Assembly: GCA_035235625.1 (NCBI GenBank)
Contig: CP141140.1
Location: 60,814,581-60,878,580 of the forward strand
DNA length: 64,000 nt
DNA from: Saururus chinensis
Lineage: Eukaryota > Streptophyta > Magnoliopsida > Piperales > Saururaceae
Direction: 5' to 3'
Each line of letters starts with the position of its first letter. Within the stretch, counting starts at the first letter, position 1. Below the pieces are notes generated by a model. It was not told the origin of the DNA and did no database searches. It saw only the letters and a list, made by a program, of their open reading frames with translations. Position numbers and translations under genes: made by a program. Positions 1 through 11,799 of this stretch are shown here, piece after piece.

Positions 1-851
1 AAACTTTACAAGAAAATCGACTTCATCAATCGGTTTCATGATCTGGTGTTGGAGAGTACCAAGCAGGAAACCTCCTTTTGCTTCTGAGGAGTCTTGTGTA
101 GGGCGACTCGGGCATCATTGCTTTCTCCTCCTCTCCCAACTCTTCTCGGGTTTTTGTCAAACCGTTCGGTATGGGAAAAGGTCTTCTATGCTCCTTCCCT
201 TGGTTGGAATCTTTAGGCTTCTCTAGTTTTTTGCTAGCCCTTCTCCGAACTAATCAAATGCATGTAAGCATCCAACTAAAGATTTCCCATATAGGCTTCC
301 CTTGGTTAATAAAATATTGCAAACACTATTGAACTAATCACTCCCGGGAAATAGTAGTTGCACCTTATACGTATGCGCTACCTACTTCAATAAAACGTTC
401 AGCCATGACAATATTATGGCAAGTAAACTCACCATATAGTGGAATCCTGAGATAAGGAAACCAAAAATATTTATCAGTTCAGATTTCTAGAAACCATTTA
501 TTCAGAAGTTCCTCAGCTAACAATATCGTGCATTAACTCACACCACATGCCACACTGTTAACATTTTTAGGTGTTTACAAGAAAGATTTGACATAAATAG
601 TACACTGGAGAAAAAAGAACATTATAAACTGTCATGGCCATATTCCTTGAGAAAATACCCCAACTTGTTTGTTTGTGAGGTGGTTAATAATTTAAAATAG
701 TTGATGCAACTTATATCCCATAATCAATAATAATTATAGAAAACATATTAAATGCCAAAAGATAGTTCACCTCTGCCTACACAAAATGACAACCAATTGA
801 GTTGATTTTGCATTTCCTACAAAAGCTTCTGAAATTTGGTTAGTAGCGTAC
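1..851. other. Intergenic, no gene seen
   Basis: AT-rich sequence with no reading frame that resembles a known protein on either strand. The only short open frame (38-226, plus strand) has no recognisable domain. It lies just downstream, in the minus direction, of the kinase exon remnant at 852-920. Confidence 0.6.
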
Positions 852-920
852 CAGCCACTCCCTGTCTCCTTGGAAGCCCTCTGGATCCAGCACTTTAATG
901 GCAACTTCTATAGCTTTGTT
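852..920 (-). pseudogene. Receptor-like cytoplasmic kinase exon fragment
   Basis: Read on the minus strand, this short stretch encodes VAIKVLDPEGFQGDREWL. It matches the strand carrying the ATP-binding lysine (VAIK) and the following helix of plant receptor-like cytoplasmic kinases, where 'VAVK.L...G.QG..EWL' is typical. The frame stops eight bases after the match, but a possible donor (GTACGC) follows the final CTG, so it may be a genuine exon boundary. No glycine-rich loop, HRD or DFG exon is visible nearby, so I read it as an isolated exon relic. The match is from memory of the family pattern and is short. Confidence 0.45.
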
Positions 921-1214
921 TTATAATGTTTAGAACAGGAAGATGAGTGCAAAATCAGAACGATCACCTTAAATAAACATTCTGGGGGTACAAATAAGTT
1001 GACTACGTTTGCAAGCTTCAAAACATGAACAATTACAATTATTCTCAGTTCGTACACCATATAAACCCAAATACTGTATAAGGACTCTTAACATGTGTTT
1101 ACAGTTATTCTTTGAAAATAATATTTTTGATATAGGTAAGGTTGTACAACTTTTTTTTCAAAAACAAATAAAAGGATCAACAATGAGCTACCGACCTTTT
1201 ATCCGCCAATCATC

Positions 1215-1526
1215 TTATTGCCCAACTCTTTCTAGTACACCTATATCAACAATCAGCCCACTGTTGTCGTTCATTTGCAGCTTCTCATCCAACATATTTT
1301 TAAATTGATTTGCATCAAGAAGCTGCATAAGTTCATCTGCATCTTCCTGTTCAACTCCAAGCTCTTCCACCACTTCAGTAAGCTCCTCATGGCTTATCTT
1401 GCTATCTCCATTTTTGTCAAGAAGTTGAAATACTCGATTTCCTTTATCTATCTCGATTCCTCTTTGATGATTTCTAGAAGGTAAATCTCTAAGACGCAAG
1501 GTTGCAAGTTTAGCAGCCGCCATCAT
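1215..1526 (-). CDS. EF-hand calcium-binding protein, possibly truncated
   Basis: A 103-codon minus-strand frame starting ATG-ATG. About residues 37-48 form a canonical EF-hand loop (DKNGDSKISHEE, with acidic or polar residues at positions 1, 3, 5 and 12), inside 'FQLLDKNGDSKISHEELTEVVEELG'. A second hand seems to begin at 'LMQLLDAN', but the loop then breaks off: the glycine and glutamate expected after DxN are absent and the frame reads QFKNMLDEKL instead. The C-terminal tail ending ERVGQ matches nothing I recognise. The N-terminus (MMAAAKLATLRLRDLPSRN) is basic and could be a weak transit peptide. It may be a small calcium sensor with one working hand or the 5' part of a degraded gene. Broken genes on the same strand lie on both sides, which favours degradation. 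Confidence 0.5.
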   Translation of the reverse strand: MMAAAKLATLRLRDLPSRNHQRGIEIDKGNRVFQLLDKNGDSKISHEELTEVVEELGVEQEDADELMQLLDANQFKNMLDEKLQMNDNSGLIVDIGVLERVGQ

Positions 1527-1959
1527 GATAGCCTTGAGCCATTTTCCTAGAGTTTCAAAAGATTAAACAAAAGCTTTGATATGGCTCTTCAACGTTTTAT
1601 GTAATAGATTTTTGACATCAAGAAAACCGAACAACAATCTATACATACAATTAATGTCAAAACAAAACAAACAGTTAAATTATTTGAAATATATGCAATG
1701 CTAAACACAATGTAGATCTATATCGTCCTGACACCTAGTATAAGCATTATTTTGTCCTACTAAGTCCATCACTTAAAAGTAGCTCTGTTAAATTGATTTG
1801 TACTAGCAAGAATGAACACGCATAACACATGTAAATACATATTAGATAAGAAAAAATAAATAAAAATACTTCCCATTAATCAAAAATATTAAATAAATAA
1901 ATACATATTAACGCGTGTAAATACATATTAGTAGCATGATCATGCTGTCCTTTGAAATT
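1527..1959. other. Intergenic, AT-rich
   Basis: No gene seen. Contains a short direct duplication of 'acacatgtaaatacatatta'-type sequence (about 1827-1846 and 1914-1931), separated by A/T-rich filler. Confidence 0.5.
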
Positions 1960-2545
1960 TATTAAAAATTTCAGGGTAGATGATCATGCTGCCATGAATT
2001 TCAATCATACTACCCATTTTTGAAATCAACTGGAAAATGAACATGCTGCCCATTTTTTAAATCAATTGGAAAATGAACATGTTGCCCATTTTTTAAATTA
2101 ATTGGAAAATGAACATGTTGCGCATTTTTTAAATCAATTGGAAAATGGAAAGCAGCATGATCATGCTGCCCCTTTGAAATCAATTAGAAATTTTATGGCA
2201 ACATGCCTTTGAAATCTATTAAAAATTTTAGGGCAGTATGATCATGCTACCATGAATTTCAATAATGCTACACCTTTGAAATCAACCGGGAAATGAACAT
2301 ACTGCCTACTTTTTAAATCAATTGAAAAATGAAGAGCAACATGATCATGATGCCCCTTTGAAATCTATTAGAAATTTCAGGGCAACATGATCATGCAACA
2401 CTTTTGAAATAAATTGGAAAATGAAGGGCAGCTTGTTCATGTTGTCCATTTTTTAAATCAGTGGAGAGCATAATGATCATGTTGCCCCTTTGAAATCTAT
2501 TAGAAATTTCAAGGCAACATAATCATGCTGCCCTAAATTTCCAGT
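1960..2545. repeat. Minisatellite with CATGATCATG palindromes
   Basis: About 590 bases are built from one theme: a GCAGCATGATCATGCTGC-type palindrome, then TTTGAAAT/TTTTTAAAT, then 'caattggaaaatgaacatg'. Between about 2039 and 2147 the unit is a clean 36-base tandem repeat (GAACATG at 2039, 2075 and 2111). Outside that the units are longer and diverged. At about 2152-2169 the sequence is a perfect 18-base palindrome. There is no coding potential. The array lies between the EF-hand frame and the VAMP pseudogene. Confidence 0.8.
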
Positions 2546-3062
2546 ATGACTACAACCGTAATCTAGCTCCAGAATTAGAACAAGACTTGAGAACTTAAAA
2601 TGGATACAACATTCATTACATATATTGATCTAACTCAGCATATAATAGCAAGATCGTCGGTGCTTCAAGCTTCACCTAAATGGCAGCCTCCAAATAAAAC
2701 AATCCAATCTGGTCATTTCTCCTATGCTGCTAATTTTCTTGGGGATGAAGAGCGACATTTTTCATAGCTCAACACAGTCCAGAAGCTTGGCAATTAGTAT
2801 CACAACACATAGGTAGTTCATCCTTCCCTAAAAACTTAAGCTGTTGGGGATTGATAAGGTATAAATAATAACTATATATGTCAACTACTTACATTTGATA
2901 GTTATCCAATTTCGTTATATAGTTTTAAGCAGCCAAAAACAGTCGGACAGCTTATAGGCCACAAAAGAAAATTGTGTCACCTTAAAACCAACTCAGACGA
3001 GATAAGTCCCACATAAAATTTTGAAGTTTTTGGTCTTAATTGAGTGCAAGACAACTACCAAC
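2546..3062. other. Intergenic or former VAMP intron
   Basis: The last VAMP72 exon (C-terminal SNARE motif plus tail anchor) would be expected here. I looked for it on the minus strand and found no matching frame. The stretch is otherwise featureless. Confidence 0.45.
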
Positions 3063-4215
3063 CTGTGAGCGAAGGTTTTTTGTTTTGTCCACCAAAAGCT
3101 CAATCTTTTCACCACGGTCAAGGACCTACAAAAAGAAGTACCTCAAGATTATTCAACTACATAGGGCTAACTTTTTGATAATGCATCAACGAAGAGGGCA
3201 ATATAGACTAATTAATCAGAAGGTTCAAAAGAATAAACTATATACTGAGAATAGCATGTTCATATGTGAAATGCAATGTATTAACAAACCTTCTCAATAT
3301 TTTCCTATCATCACTCCTTTAACTTCTAGGCCTTAACTTTTGCAAGTTTGCTAATCTCCTCGGGATGGTCCACGCAGCACTACATGTGCTCTTTAAGTTT
3401 TGGCCTGCAAAATTAGATTATACATTATCCACCTCTGAAATATCACTTTAATAACCCCAAGTGGCCACCATGTTACCGCATTTTTTTTCTCCTTTCTGAC
3501 TATCTTACTTTAATATCACTTACCCAAATTCCCTGTTAAGGCTGTTAGCTGAAGTAATTGCAACCTTTCCTCCTCCATATCTCTTGTTAAAATCATCCTT
3601 GACCCTATCCAGAAATGCAATAGGAACCTGCCTACCAGCAGTCTCTACAGCAACAACACAATAGGTTGCACCACAAAAAGCAAAACGGCAGAGCATTTGA
3701 ATAAACAAAATTCACCTTCTAAACATCTAATTTAATGCCAACTTCATCTGAGTCGACAACGAGAACCCATAGTACAAGATCATTTGATCAATCAGACAAT
3801 GTGAATCAGGAAACCGACCCACTATCGACCCGTAATCCCATCGCAATAGCAAATCATCAAAATATACGCAAAATTCATGAAATCTCTATAATGGGTTTCT
3901 AGAATGAACACCCTTACATCAACAGATCCAAAATCAACTACTTAATTAACGTAAAACAACCATTTCTTTGAAAAAAATCAAGACATTATACAGACAATAG
4001 AACAAAAGGAAGGCCGCGGGGCTTACTGTAACCGTCCTCAACGAGGTAATTGAAAGTGTGGCCATCACAATTGTAAGTGAATTTGTTATTGCTGGAGGGG
4101 AGCTTCAGGAGGCATTGTGCAGTGATGCTTGTGAAATTCCCTGTGAATTCCGTGTACTCGGCCATGATCACGTTCCCTAGGCCACGAAGCTATAGATCAG
4201 CGACTGCTGCCCCAT
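3063..4215 (-). pseudogene. VAMP72-type R-SNARE (longin) pseudogene
   Basis: Minus-strand exons spell most of a plant VAMP721/722-type vesicle SNARE. Exon 1 (about 4215-4027) starts ATGGGGCAGCAG and gives the longin domain through '[13 protein letters not shown]' and '[17 protein letters not shown]'. Exon 2 (about 3665-3524) gives '[21 protein letters not shown]' in part, then '[12 protein letters not shown]'. Exon 3 (3404-3290) gives 'PKLKEHM..CVDHPEEISKLAKVKA'. Exon 4 (3125-3063) gives 'VLDRGEKIELLVDKT'. Intact family members mediate secretory vesicle fusion at the plasma membrane. Lesions seen: codon 13 is TAG where Arg is expected; one base is missing soon after, shifting the frame; the exon 2 acceptor reads AA instead of AG; exon 3 has TAG for Gln and a further small deletion; the tail-anchor exon is not found. 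The surviving exon-intron layout shows an old duplicated gene, not a processed copy. Confidence 0.85.
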
Positions 4216-6141
4216 CTCCGAGCCCTAACACGACGCCGACAATGATGAAGAAGACGAGAAAAAAATCTAAACTTTGTTCCCCGAAACAAACGGGAAGGGG
4301 TGATCTGATTTAAAATTGACGGACGACTAGAGAAGATAAGATTTATAGAGATGAGTATTTTTGTCTATTTACACAATCACCTCTATTAATGACGTTTCAT
4401 GTTAGATAAAGTTATTAATTAAGGTTTCTATAATTAATAAATTTTCTTTGTCTCTATAAGTTAATGCCCCTATAAAAAATTAATAAAAGTTTAAATTGAC
4501 GGGGGTATGTCACCTATGCTACGCTTTGGATGAAGCCAGGACACGCTTTGGAGGAAAAATATCTCTGCGCTTTAGTGTAATATTTGACTATGTCACATCA
4601 AAGGTGGGCAAGAGATTTCTCCTTCAATTCAGAAATCGCTCTCTCAACCCTGATGTTTCTTAAATGTGCCCCAGCACCAGTGGGAGTTCTAGCACTGGCT
4701 TAGCTCGGCAGCTGCTAATACCTAAAGAATGCTTCTATTTCCCCCCCCAACGTATACTTACTACGCCCTAAAAAAGAGAAAAAAAGTATTATTTTTTTAT
4801 TGCTCAGCCCAACCCATAGTCCCCCACTATTTTACTTCTACCCACCCCAACCTCAAACCTTCTCTTCTCCATGTTCTCCGACGCCGGTACAGGTAGCCGA
4901 CAGCCAGAAACTAGTAGCCCTCATTGTTCTTCCTCTTCTTCCGACTAAATATATCAGAATCTTGATAACAAGTCAAGCATCTCGTTCTCCTTCAAATCAT
5001 CTTGCTTTTCTTTAGAGATTATGATTTTCATGGCATACTGATTAATATTCTGATGGCCTGCAAGAGACGCCTCTAGAACCTGTCGTTGAGAATCCTGTTT
5101 GCCTTCCAAACCCACGGCAGTAGGGCTTAGAATATGTCGAAACAGATCTCCATGGCCACGTCGAAATGGCAGAAAAATGGCGACGTCGTGGCAGATAAGG
5201 AAGAAAGTTGCAAAAGAGAGATAGAGGATGAGGGAAGAGAGGATTAGAGCTTCCAGATCTGTGCGCACACAGGCTACAGTGACTCGAATCATTGGAGAAC
5301 TCGTCCAGTTCGTCTTCGACCTCGTCCAGTACGTCTTCTATCATTCTCTTCTACTTCCTAGCTCCAATGAAGCTAGCCGACCTTCCAAGTGCAACTTTAC
5401 AGAGCAGTAAAAAGGCATCCAGTGAACAACTAAATCAAGTTGAATCAGCTTTTATCACCTATGATTAGTTTGACGAGGCAATAAAGATGGAAGGGGGTCT
5501 GACGTGATCGAAGATGGTAGGCCAGAGGGTGTTCTCTGCGTAAAAAATAATTCAAGGAGGAGAGGGGTATATACGAGTAAGAACTTAAATTTTGTTGGGG
5601 TACTGTTAAAAAAGTGGGGGGCCTTGAGTATAATTTGGGGGGGGGGGGGTGTCATACCTAAACAGGCCTTTAAACATGCTGTATTTTTGTTTACTTGTGG
5701 ATAAATTTTACTAGAATCATACTTCATAAGGCTTCCAACTACACAACAGAGAAGCTGACGAAAGTTAAAGAGGGAAATTGAGACCTGTTGATATGCGCTT
5801 GATGGGTGCCTTGCGCGCAACTTCAATTATTTCCATAATATTAATCTACAACTTTGATGTAATTAATTATATGCCATAAAACATGACCTCAAAAGTTCAA
5901 ACGATAAGGTCTTATCATTCGTAACGTCTTTGGTAAGGATGAGGAATACTAAATGAAACAAACTAACAGAGGCCATGTGATAGAGCGGGGACCAACAGGA
6001 AGTGCAGACTTGGAGCAGGCTTCTTTTTTTCCCTTTCGGTAGTTCGGCCTTGGAGCAACCGAGCAAGCTTAAGGGCAACCAAGGTTAAGTTGTACTACTA
6101 ACAATAATATTAAAATATGTATCGCTTAGATTGATAAAAAT
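4216..6141. other. Intergenic with homopolymer runs
   Basis: No gene recognised. There is a run of C at about 4741-4748 and an uninterrupted run of 13 G at 5637-5649. Minus-strand frames at 4954-5344 and 5455-5826 are open but match no family I know and are low in complexity in places. Confidence 0.5.
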
Positions 6142-6143
6142 TA

Positions 6144-6330
6144 TTCTCTCTGTCTAATATGGCTTTATTTGACAAAAAAATTTATTTCATGTTAATAATT
6201 TTATTTTGTTTAATTTAAATAATTGGTACTAAAAAAAAAGTATCATAAGTTTATTTTCCCTTTTATTAAATGTAAGTTTCACGTAAAAATTACTTTTTTA
6301 AAGGTAATTATTAATATTAAACAGAAGGAG
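6144..6330. mobile_element. Stowaway-like MITE
   Basis: A 187-base AT-rich block has imperfect terminal inverted repeats: TTCTCTCTGTCTAATAT at the left, and at the right the reverse complement of CTCCTTCTGTTTAATAT. It is flanked by TA on both sides (6142-6143 and 6331-6332). TA target duplication and 'CTCCxTCTGT' termini are the signature of Tc1/mariner Stowaway MITEs. It has no coding capacity. The divergence of the ends suggests an old copy. Confidence 0.65.
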
Positions 6331-6332
6331 TA

Positions 6333-7684
6333 CATTAAAATAGGAGACTTTTGTATAGTATCCACTGACAGCAAATGAACGCCATGCTTATCAACTTAAA
6401 AAAATCCAAAATTTGCGAGGACCCTTGTGCATCTCGCATGAATGATGATAGACAGTTGTATTTGTCTAAATGTATGCATGTCACATACAAATTTTTTCCA
6501 TCTTTTATATATCATATCTAGGACTAGGAGGGATTTAAATTTCGATTAACCTGCTTGAAGACAAAGGAAAGCCACCGAATTGTGGGTCTTGCACGTCGTT
6601 TAGAATTGTAAAGAGGCGTGGATTGGACCTTGTGGGGGTCCTCCTCCATGTGCTTTTATCTCTTTGCCTCCTCTGTAATGCTTATCCAAAAAGTCAGCAA
6701 AAGTCCTCTTCATCCTTGGGCTTTTTTTTTGTAAAGGTGACCCATATGGCCATTTGTCTCAATTATTAACATCAAAATGATAACAATTGTGACAACCAAA
6801 GACTTAAGATATCCCCAAAGTCTTCCTCAAGTTCTCATATAATAAAAAGTCTTCCTCAAGTTGCATGGCTTAGAGACTGTTCATAGGAGATGATGAAGAG
6901 GACGTTCTTGTCTTCAAACTCCAACTTCTTGGATTTCAATTGCGGTTTGGCCACATAAGTGATCGGACGGTTCAGCCAGCTGCCAGTTAGTTAAATTTGT
7001 TAATCAACGTATTTACACAACATTCTAGATAAGTTGCTAATAAATATTGTACTTTATATAATTATAAAAAAAAATATTGTAGTTTGTATTGCAACTTTAA
7101 CTTTTTTCTTTTTGACAGACGCTTTTGGGTATGCAGGTTTCAATCTATTCGGCATCAAATCTCGACGGGATGCCATATCTGAGCTGAGCACACGCAAGAA
7201 GGAAGAGAAGTGGCCAAAGAGGGGTCAGGGAATGAAACTCCCCAAATACATGATAGCTACAAAAGACTTAAGAGGAGAAGGCTTATCATGGGAAAAGAAA
7301 AGAAAGATTAAGAAGCTACGTATTGTTATGTGGGTCGGGTTGACTTGACTTTAAGCCAACCCTAAGCCTAATTCAAAGGTAAAATGCCTCATAATTATAC
7401 TGGCGTTCTTGCCCTGGCTCAAGTGGGATGATTAGAGAAATTAATTAAGCTGCTTCACCTTTGATTATCACTTGTAAAAAGCACATACGAAGTACAATTG
7501 CAAGCAAAGTAACCAAACAGTGTGTGGGTGTGTGTTTTAAATTAGGTAATTAGCTAACCAGCTGGAAAGCCAAAACTGTAGAAGGATAATCTTAAAAAAG
7601 AGTGTACAATCCCAATTTTCTACTTATTATAATCAAGTCGTCTCATTCCATGACTTGGATACTGAACGAAGTGGGGGCTACTGT
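6333..7684. other. Intergenic
   Basis: No gene recognised. An open frame at 7034-7348 (plus) has a hydrophobic start followed by lysine-rich sequence, but its composition tracks the AT-rich background and it matches no known family. Confidence 0.5.
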
Positions 7685-7990
7685 GACCGTCATTACCTTG
7701 ATGAGGTGGAGCCAATATCTAAGTGTTCTAGAAACACGTGGAAAGGCCACAGTATAGTCATCTTTAGGACTTGTTTAGCCAGCTGGTTAGTTTTCATGAC
7801 CACTGTCGCCACATTGCCTTACGAGGTAGAGCCAATATCAAGTATTCTAGAAGCACATGGGGTGGAATGCCCTATTATAGTCAGGATGAAATCTTTAGGA
7901 CTTGTCTAGGCCGACTAGATTTTCATGACCATCGCCAATATTGAATGTTCTCGAAGCACAAGGGCTAGAAAGATCAGGGATATATTCTTT
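7685..7990. repeat. Diverged tandem repeat, about three units
   Basis: Three successive blocks share the order 'gaggt(g/a)gagccaatat', 'gttct(a)gaa(g)cac', 'ttaggacttgt(t)ta' and 'ttttcatgacca'. The unit is about 110-130 bases. The copies are clearly related but carry substitutions and indels. No protein is suggested. Confidence 0.6.
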
Positions 7991-10530
7991 TAAGACTTGT
8001 TTAACCTAACCAATTTTTATCACTAAGACTAAGTGATCATGAAAAATCAAATTTTATGATCGGTGGCGATGTGGTCGGGGGAGAACATTCCGACGTTTCT
8101 CTCACACTATTCTAGGTGATATGGCTTGGTTTTGAAACTTAGTGAGGTTAGACAACGTCTTACATGGACAAATTGATGCCCCAACCAGTTCAACTGGGAC
8201 AACCAAAATATAAAAAGAGAGTCATGCAACTTTGGAAACCTTACAAGAGGTGGTGCACCCTCATTTCAGGCTCACACAAGAATGACCATGAGTCTGCCAT
8301 GGATGCGAAGAGAACTCCTCACATCGGGGACCCACATAACATTTAGGGGTGTAGGGCCCACTTGTTAGAACCCTTGGGAAGTTTAAAGTTCTAGATGCCT
8401 GAGATTCAAGTCATCTGAAGAGAGATTTGTTTGTTGTTTTTGGCAAAAAAAGAAAAGATATAGCAAAGAAAAGTATTAAGTCCGTGATTCGTGAGTTGAT
8501 TCTGAAAGTCGTTTCAATCGTTGGCCACTTTATAAGCGTGATAGATCGTGAGGGTTGCAATACTTATATCAAATGCGTGTGGAAGAGAATTGAAGTGGAG
8601 TGACCGCATTAACTAATTAAGATGTTAATTAGGCAATAACATCCAATAGAGTAATGCTACTAAGGCTTGCGCCTAGGAATGCTCGCAGATAGCCCCACAT
8701 GGCCATATGTCTTCAACGTATCACGCATCCTTCGAGCATTAATTGGCGCAAACAATTAGCATTTTCATATATATCTAATAACCCCTTTCATCTTGTCACA
8801 AATCGCATCTATGCTCATTTTATTTCAGTAATTCTCTCTCATAATCCCGTTTACTGATGGCTAATGTTCCTTCATAAGTAGTAAACCCTGTAACTAAATT
8901 CTCTACACACACAAACACTAACTTTTCAACGGAGAACTAAATGAGCAAATTCCGCAAAATGGGTAACAAATGATGGCGACTGGAACCATTAGGTCCACAT
9001 CAATTCTCTCAGACTTGACTGGCTTCATATTTTCAACGTTTGAAAGTTCAAAGAGTGTCAATTGTTATTACTTGTTGCAAGGGAGATGAGGATAGAATAT
9101 GGTCGGCCATCTAATTTCGGTGAATCGTTGGATCTCACTCAGCTTAATTGTTGAGCGATTCTTCCATTTGTCTTGCTTAATCATCTCTATTCTCCCCAAA
9201 CTCGGCTAATCTTTAACAAAACGGAATTGCCACTGCCTTAGAGCTCTCTTACATAGCAATAGAAGGAAAATTATAAGACAAAATGATAAGAATTGCATAG
9301 ATTTATATACTATGCTTTTTTGGATGTAATATCATTTAAATATTAGACAAATATATCTCAAATGTCCACCAAATATCTGTTTCTTCACACTAATGCTAGA
9401 GCCGTCGCCGGCGTCATGCATGAGCCATCACCGTTAATAAAAAAACAAAAAATAATTGAATTTTGTGGGAAGTGAGACGTTTTTTAGGGGGTGGGGAATG
9501 AGAGCATTCTTATAAACATTCATTCATCCATCCTCATTCTCATAAACTAAACTTTAAAGAGTAAAAATAAATAAATGTTTGCTCGGATAAACTTTAGTTG
9601 ACCCTACCTAAACCCACACTATTGCGGCCATAAACCTATGGAGTTTTGAGTTAGGAAGAGTTTTTTATGCTTTACTGTGAGAATAAGCTTGGAGTAAGCA
9701 ATGCACAAGAGCTCTTGATATTTGAGATTAACAGTGTACAAGCTAACATATATTAGCACTCCAGTAATATTACCGTTAATATAAGTTAACTTGTGCGCCG
9801 TCAATTTGACGAATAAAATGCTCTCTGGAATTCTATCCCGATAAAGTTAGATCAGCTTATTTCGTTGCAGCCCACAAGAGCCTAATCACCCCATCATCCC
9901 CCACCCCTACGCACATTTGATTCCACTTGCGAAATTGTGTCCACATATAGTGTGTCATGTACTCCATCTATCTTCATGCATGTGCTGCCTCCCTAAAAGT
10001 AACTTTGATGTGCAACCAATCTAATTAAGGCTAGAATCAATGTCTCATCCCTTATGCTAGTTTATCACATTAGGGATAAGACCCAACTCACCTTTTATCC
10101 CCTTCCCTAACTAAATTCAGACAAGCTTCTTTAAAACCGTTTTTTTAGGCTATGAGCCTGACCTAAGTTATACATAAGAATCTTTTATCTATAAAATCGA
10201 CAACACACACATTAGCTTATGTTAGCATCTATATTATTGAGCTAACGTGTACGTGTGCTAATACAGTGTTGATCTTAAATATCAAAGACTTTTATGTTTA
10301 ATTTACTCTAAACTCATTATCAATGAAAAGCATAAAATTTTATTTATGTTCTTTTACTTATAAGAAGCCTTGATATAAAATATTGATGAAGAGTCTAAGA
10401 TGTATATACTAAGTGCATGTTAATGTGAATGGGAGTAATTCGGCCATCCATCTCGAACGAAGTGGTCCATAATATAGAGCAGAAAAATCTCTGCCCTCAA
10501 AATTAGCTCCAGTCAAATCCACAGCTCCAC
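7991..10530. other. Intergenic upstream of the F-box gene
   Basis: No gene seen on either strand. About 9700-9800 carries a diverged copy of the dispersed fold-back repeat described at 36,410 ('gagctcttgatatttgagattaac' and 'ttagcac' are shared). A similar fragment may lie near 10,160-10,270. Confidence 0.5.
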
Positions 10531-10538
10531 TACCCAGC

Positions 10539-10548
10539 CTATATAAAT
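10539..10548 (+). promoter_or_regulatory. TATA box of the F-box/Kelch gene
   Basis: CTATATAAAT lies about 90 bases before the ATG at 10,633, a normal spacing for a plant TATA box with a 5' leader of about 60 bases. The leader is pyrimidine-rich with no upstream ATG visible. Confidence 0.55.
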
Positions 10549-10632
10549 TTTAGAACGACCCACTAAGTTCAAATCATCCCCACATATATCTTCCAAATTC
10601 CAATCCTCGATCTGTACTTGATAGAAACAGAG

Positions 10633-11799
10633 ATGGAGCACAAGGGCCTGATCCCCGGCTTGCCCGACGAGATTGCACTGGAATGCCTCGTCCGCGTCCC
10701 CTACCGATGCCACTTCGCCCTCAAATACGTCTGCAAGTCATGGAGCTCCATTCTCTCTGACCAATCCTTCTATCACCACCGGAAACTGGTCGGCACGGGC
10801 GAGGACCTCGTCTGCCTCGTTCAGGCCTCGCCCGGGCACGACCCTTCCCGGAAGCCGGGCAAGACCCCGCTTGTCTACGGTCTCACCATCTACAATGCCA
10901 CGGACGGCTCCTGGATGAGGCTGCCCGAGACGCCGCTCATGCCGGCCGGAATCCCGCTGTTCTGCCAGTGTGTAGCCGTCGCCGGGAAACTCATGCTCGT
11001 TGGCGGATGGGACCCCGTGACGCTTGACTCCGTCTCCGACGTCTACGTCTACGACTTCGTGGGCGGCGGAGGCGAGTGGCGGCGGGCAGCCAGCTTGTCG
11101 ACGGCGAGGTCCTTCTTCGCCTGCGCCGCCGCGGGCGACACTGTGTACGTCGCTGGCGGCCACGACAACCGGAAGAACGCGCTGCGGTCGGCGGAGGCAT
11201 ACGACGTCAAGACCGACACCTGGCGGCGGCTGCCGGATATGGCGGAGGATCGGGACGAGTGTCAGGGGTTTGCCACCGGAGCCAATGGGGGGCTGTTCGC
11301 GGTCCTGAGCGGGTACGGGACGGAGGCGCAAGGCCGGTTCGGGTCTTCCGCGGAAGTCTTCGATCCGGACCGGGCCGAATGGACCTGGTTCGACGACGCT
11401 TGGCCCCACCCGAACTGCAGCCCCCGGTCGTCCTCCTGCTTACCTCCGAGAGCGACGAGGAAAAGCGAAATAACGGACTTGCCCTTACCTGGGCTGTGGA
11501 GCATGGAAACCGGGGGTGGGTCCCAGAAAGGCGTGAGGGAGTACGATTTCAAGAGCAAGAGCTAGAAGGTGACGGGCCCCATGCCTGATGGGGTCCGGTC
11601 CTCACCGTGCGTGGCGGTCCTCGAGGGATTCGGATCGTTTCCCGACCGCTTATTTTTAAGCGGGTCTGGGTATTCGGAGGAAGGAGGGGTGAAGAACATG
11701 GCTTACGTGATGGACATGCGGACCATGCAGTGGGTCCGGGTGCAGACTCCGGCGGAGTTCTCCGGCTTTGTCTTCTCGGCTTATTCGTTGGCCCTTTGA
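10633..11799 (+). pseudogene. KMD-type F-box/Kelch gene with in-frame stop
   Basis: A single GC-rich reading frame of 389 codons, unlike its AT-rich flanks, broken once by TAG at codon 311 (11,563-11,565). The F-box lies at about residues 8-50 ('LIPGLPDEIALECLVRVPYR'). Kelch repeats follow, with 'LMLVGGWDP', 'SDVYVYDF', 'WRRAASLSTARSFFACAA', 'VYVAGGHDNRKNALRSAEAY', 'RDECQGFA' and 'SGYGTEAQGRF'. This order is typical of plant SCF-substrate adaptors of the KISS ME DEADLY/KFB group, which send type-B response regulators or PAL to the proteasome. The stop falls where the family has a Trp in the next blade (KSKS-stop-KV), and the frame continues 78 codons to a sensible end at 11,797. About 35 residues before the stop fit the family poorly, so a small frameshift pair is also possible. 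It encodes either a 310-residue truncated protein or a recent pseudogene. The ATG at 10,633 gives the usual short N-terminus. Confidence 0.8.

Noticed and set aside
5042..5344. Minus-strand frame starting MIEDVLDEVEDELDEF
   Set aside because: The acidic start looks protein-like, but the rest is compositionally random and an overlapping frame on the same strand is just as long.
10738..11409. Antisense frame of 223 codons in the F-box gene
   Set aside because: It is a shadow of GC-rich coding sequence on the other strand; the plus strand carries clear F-box and Kelch motifs.
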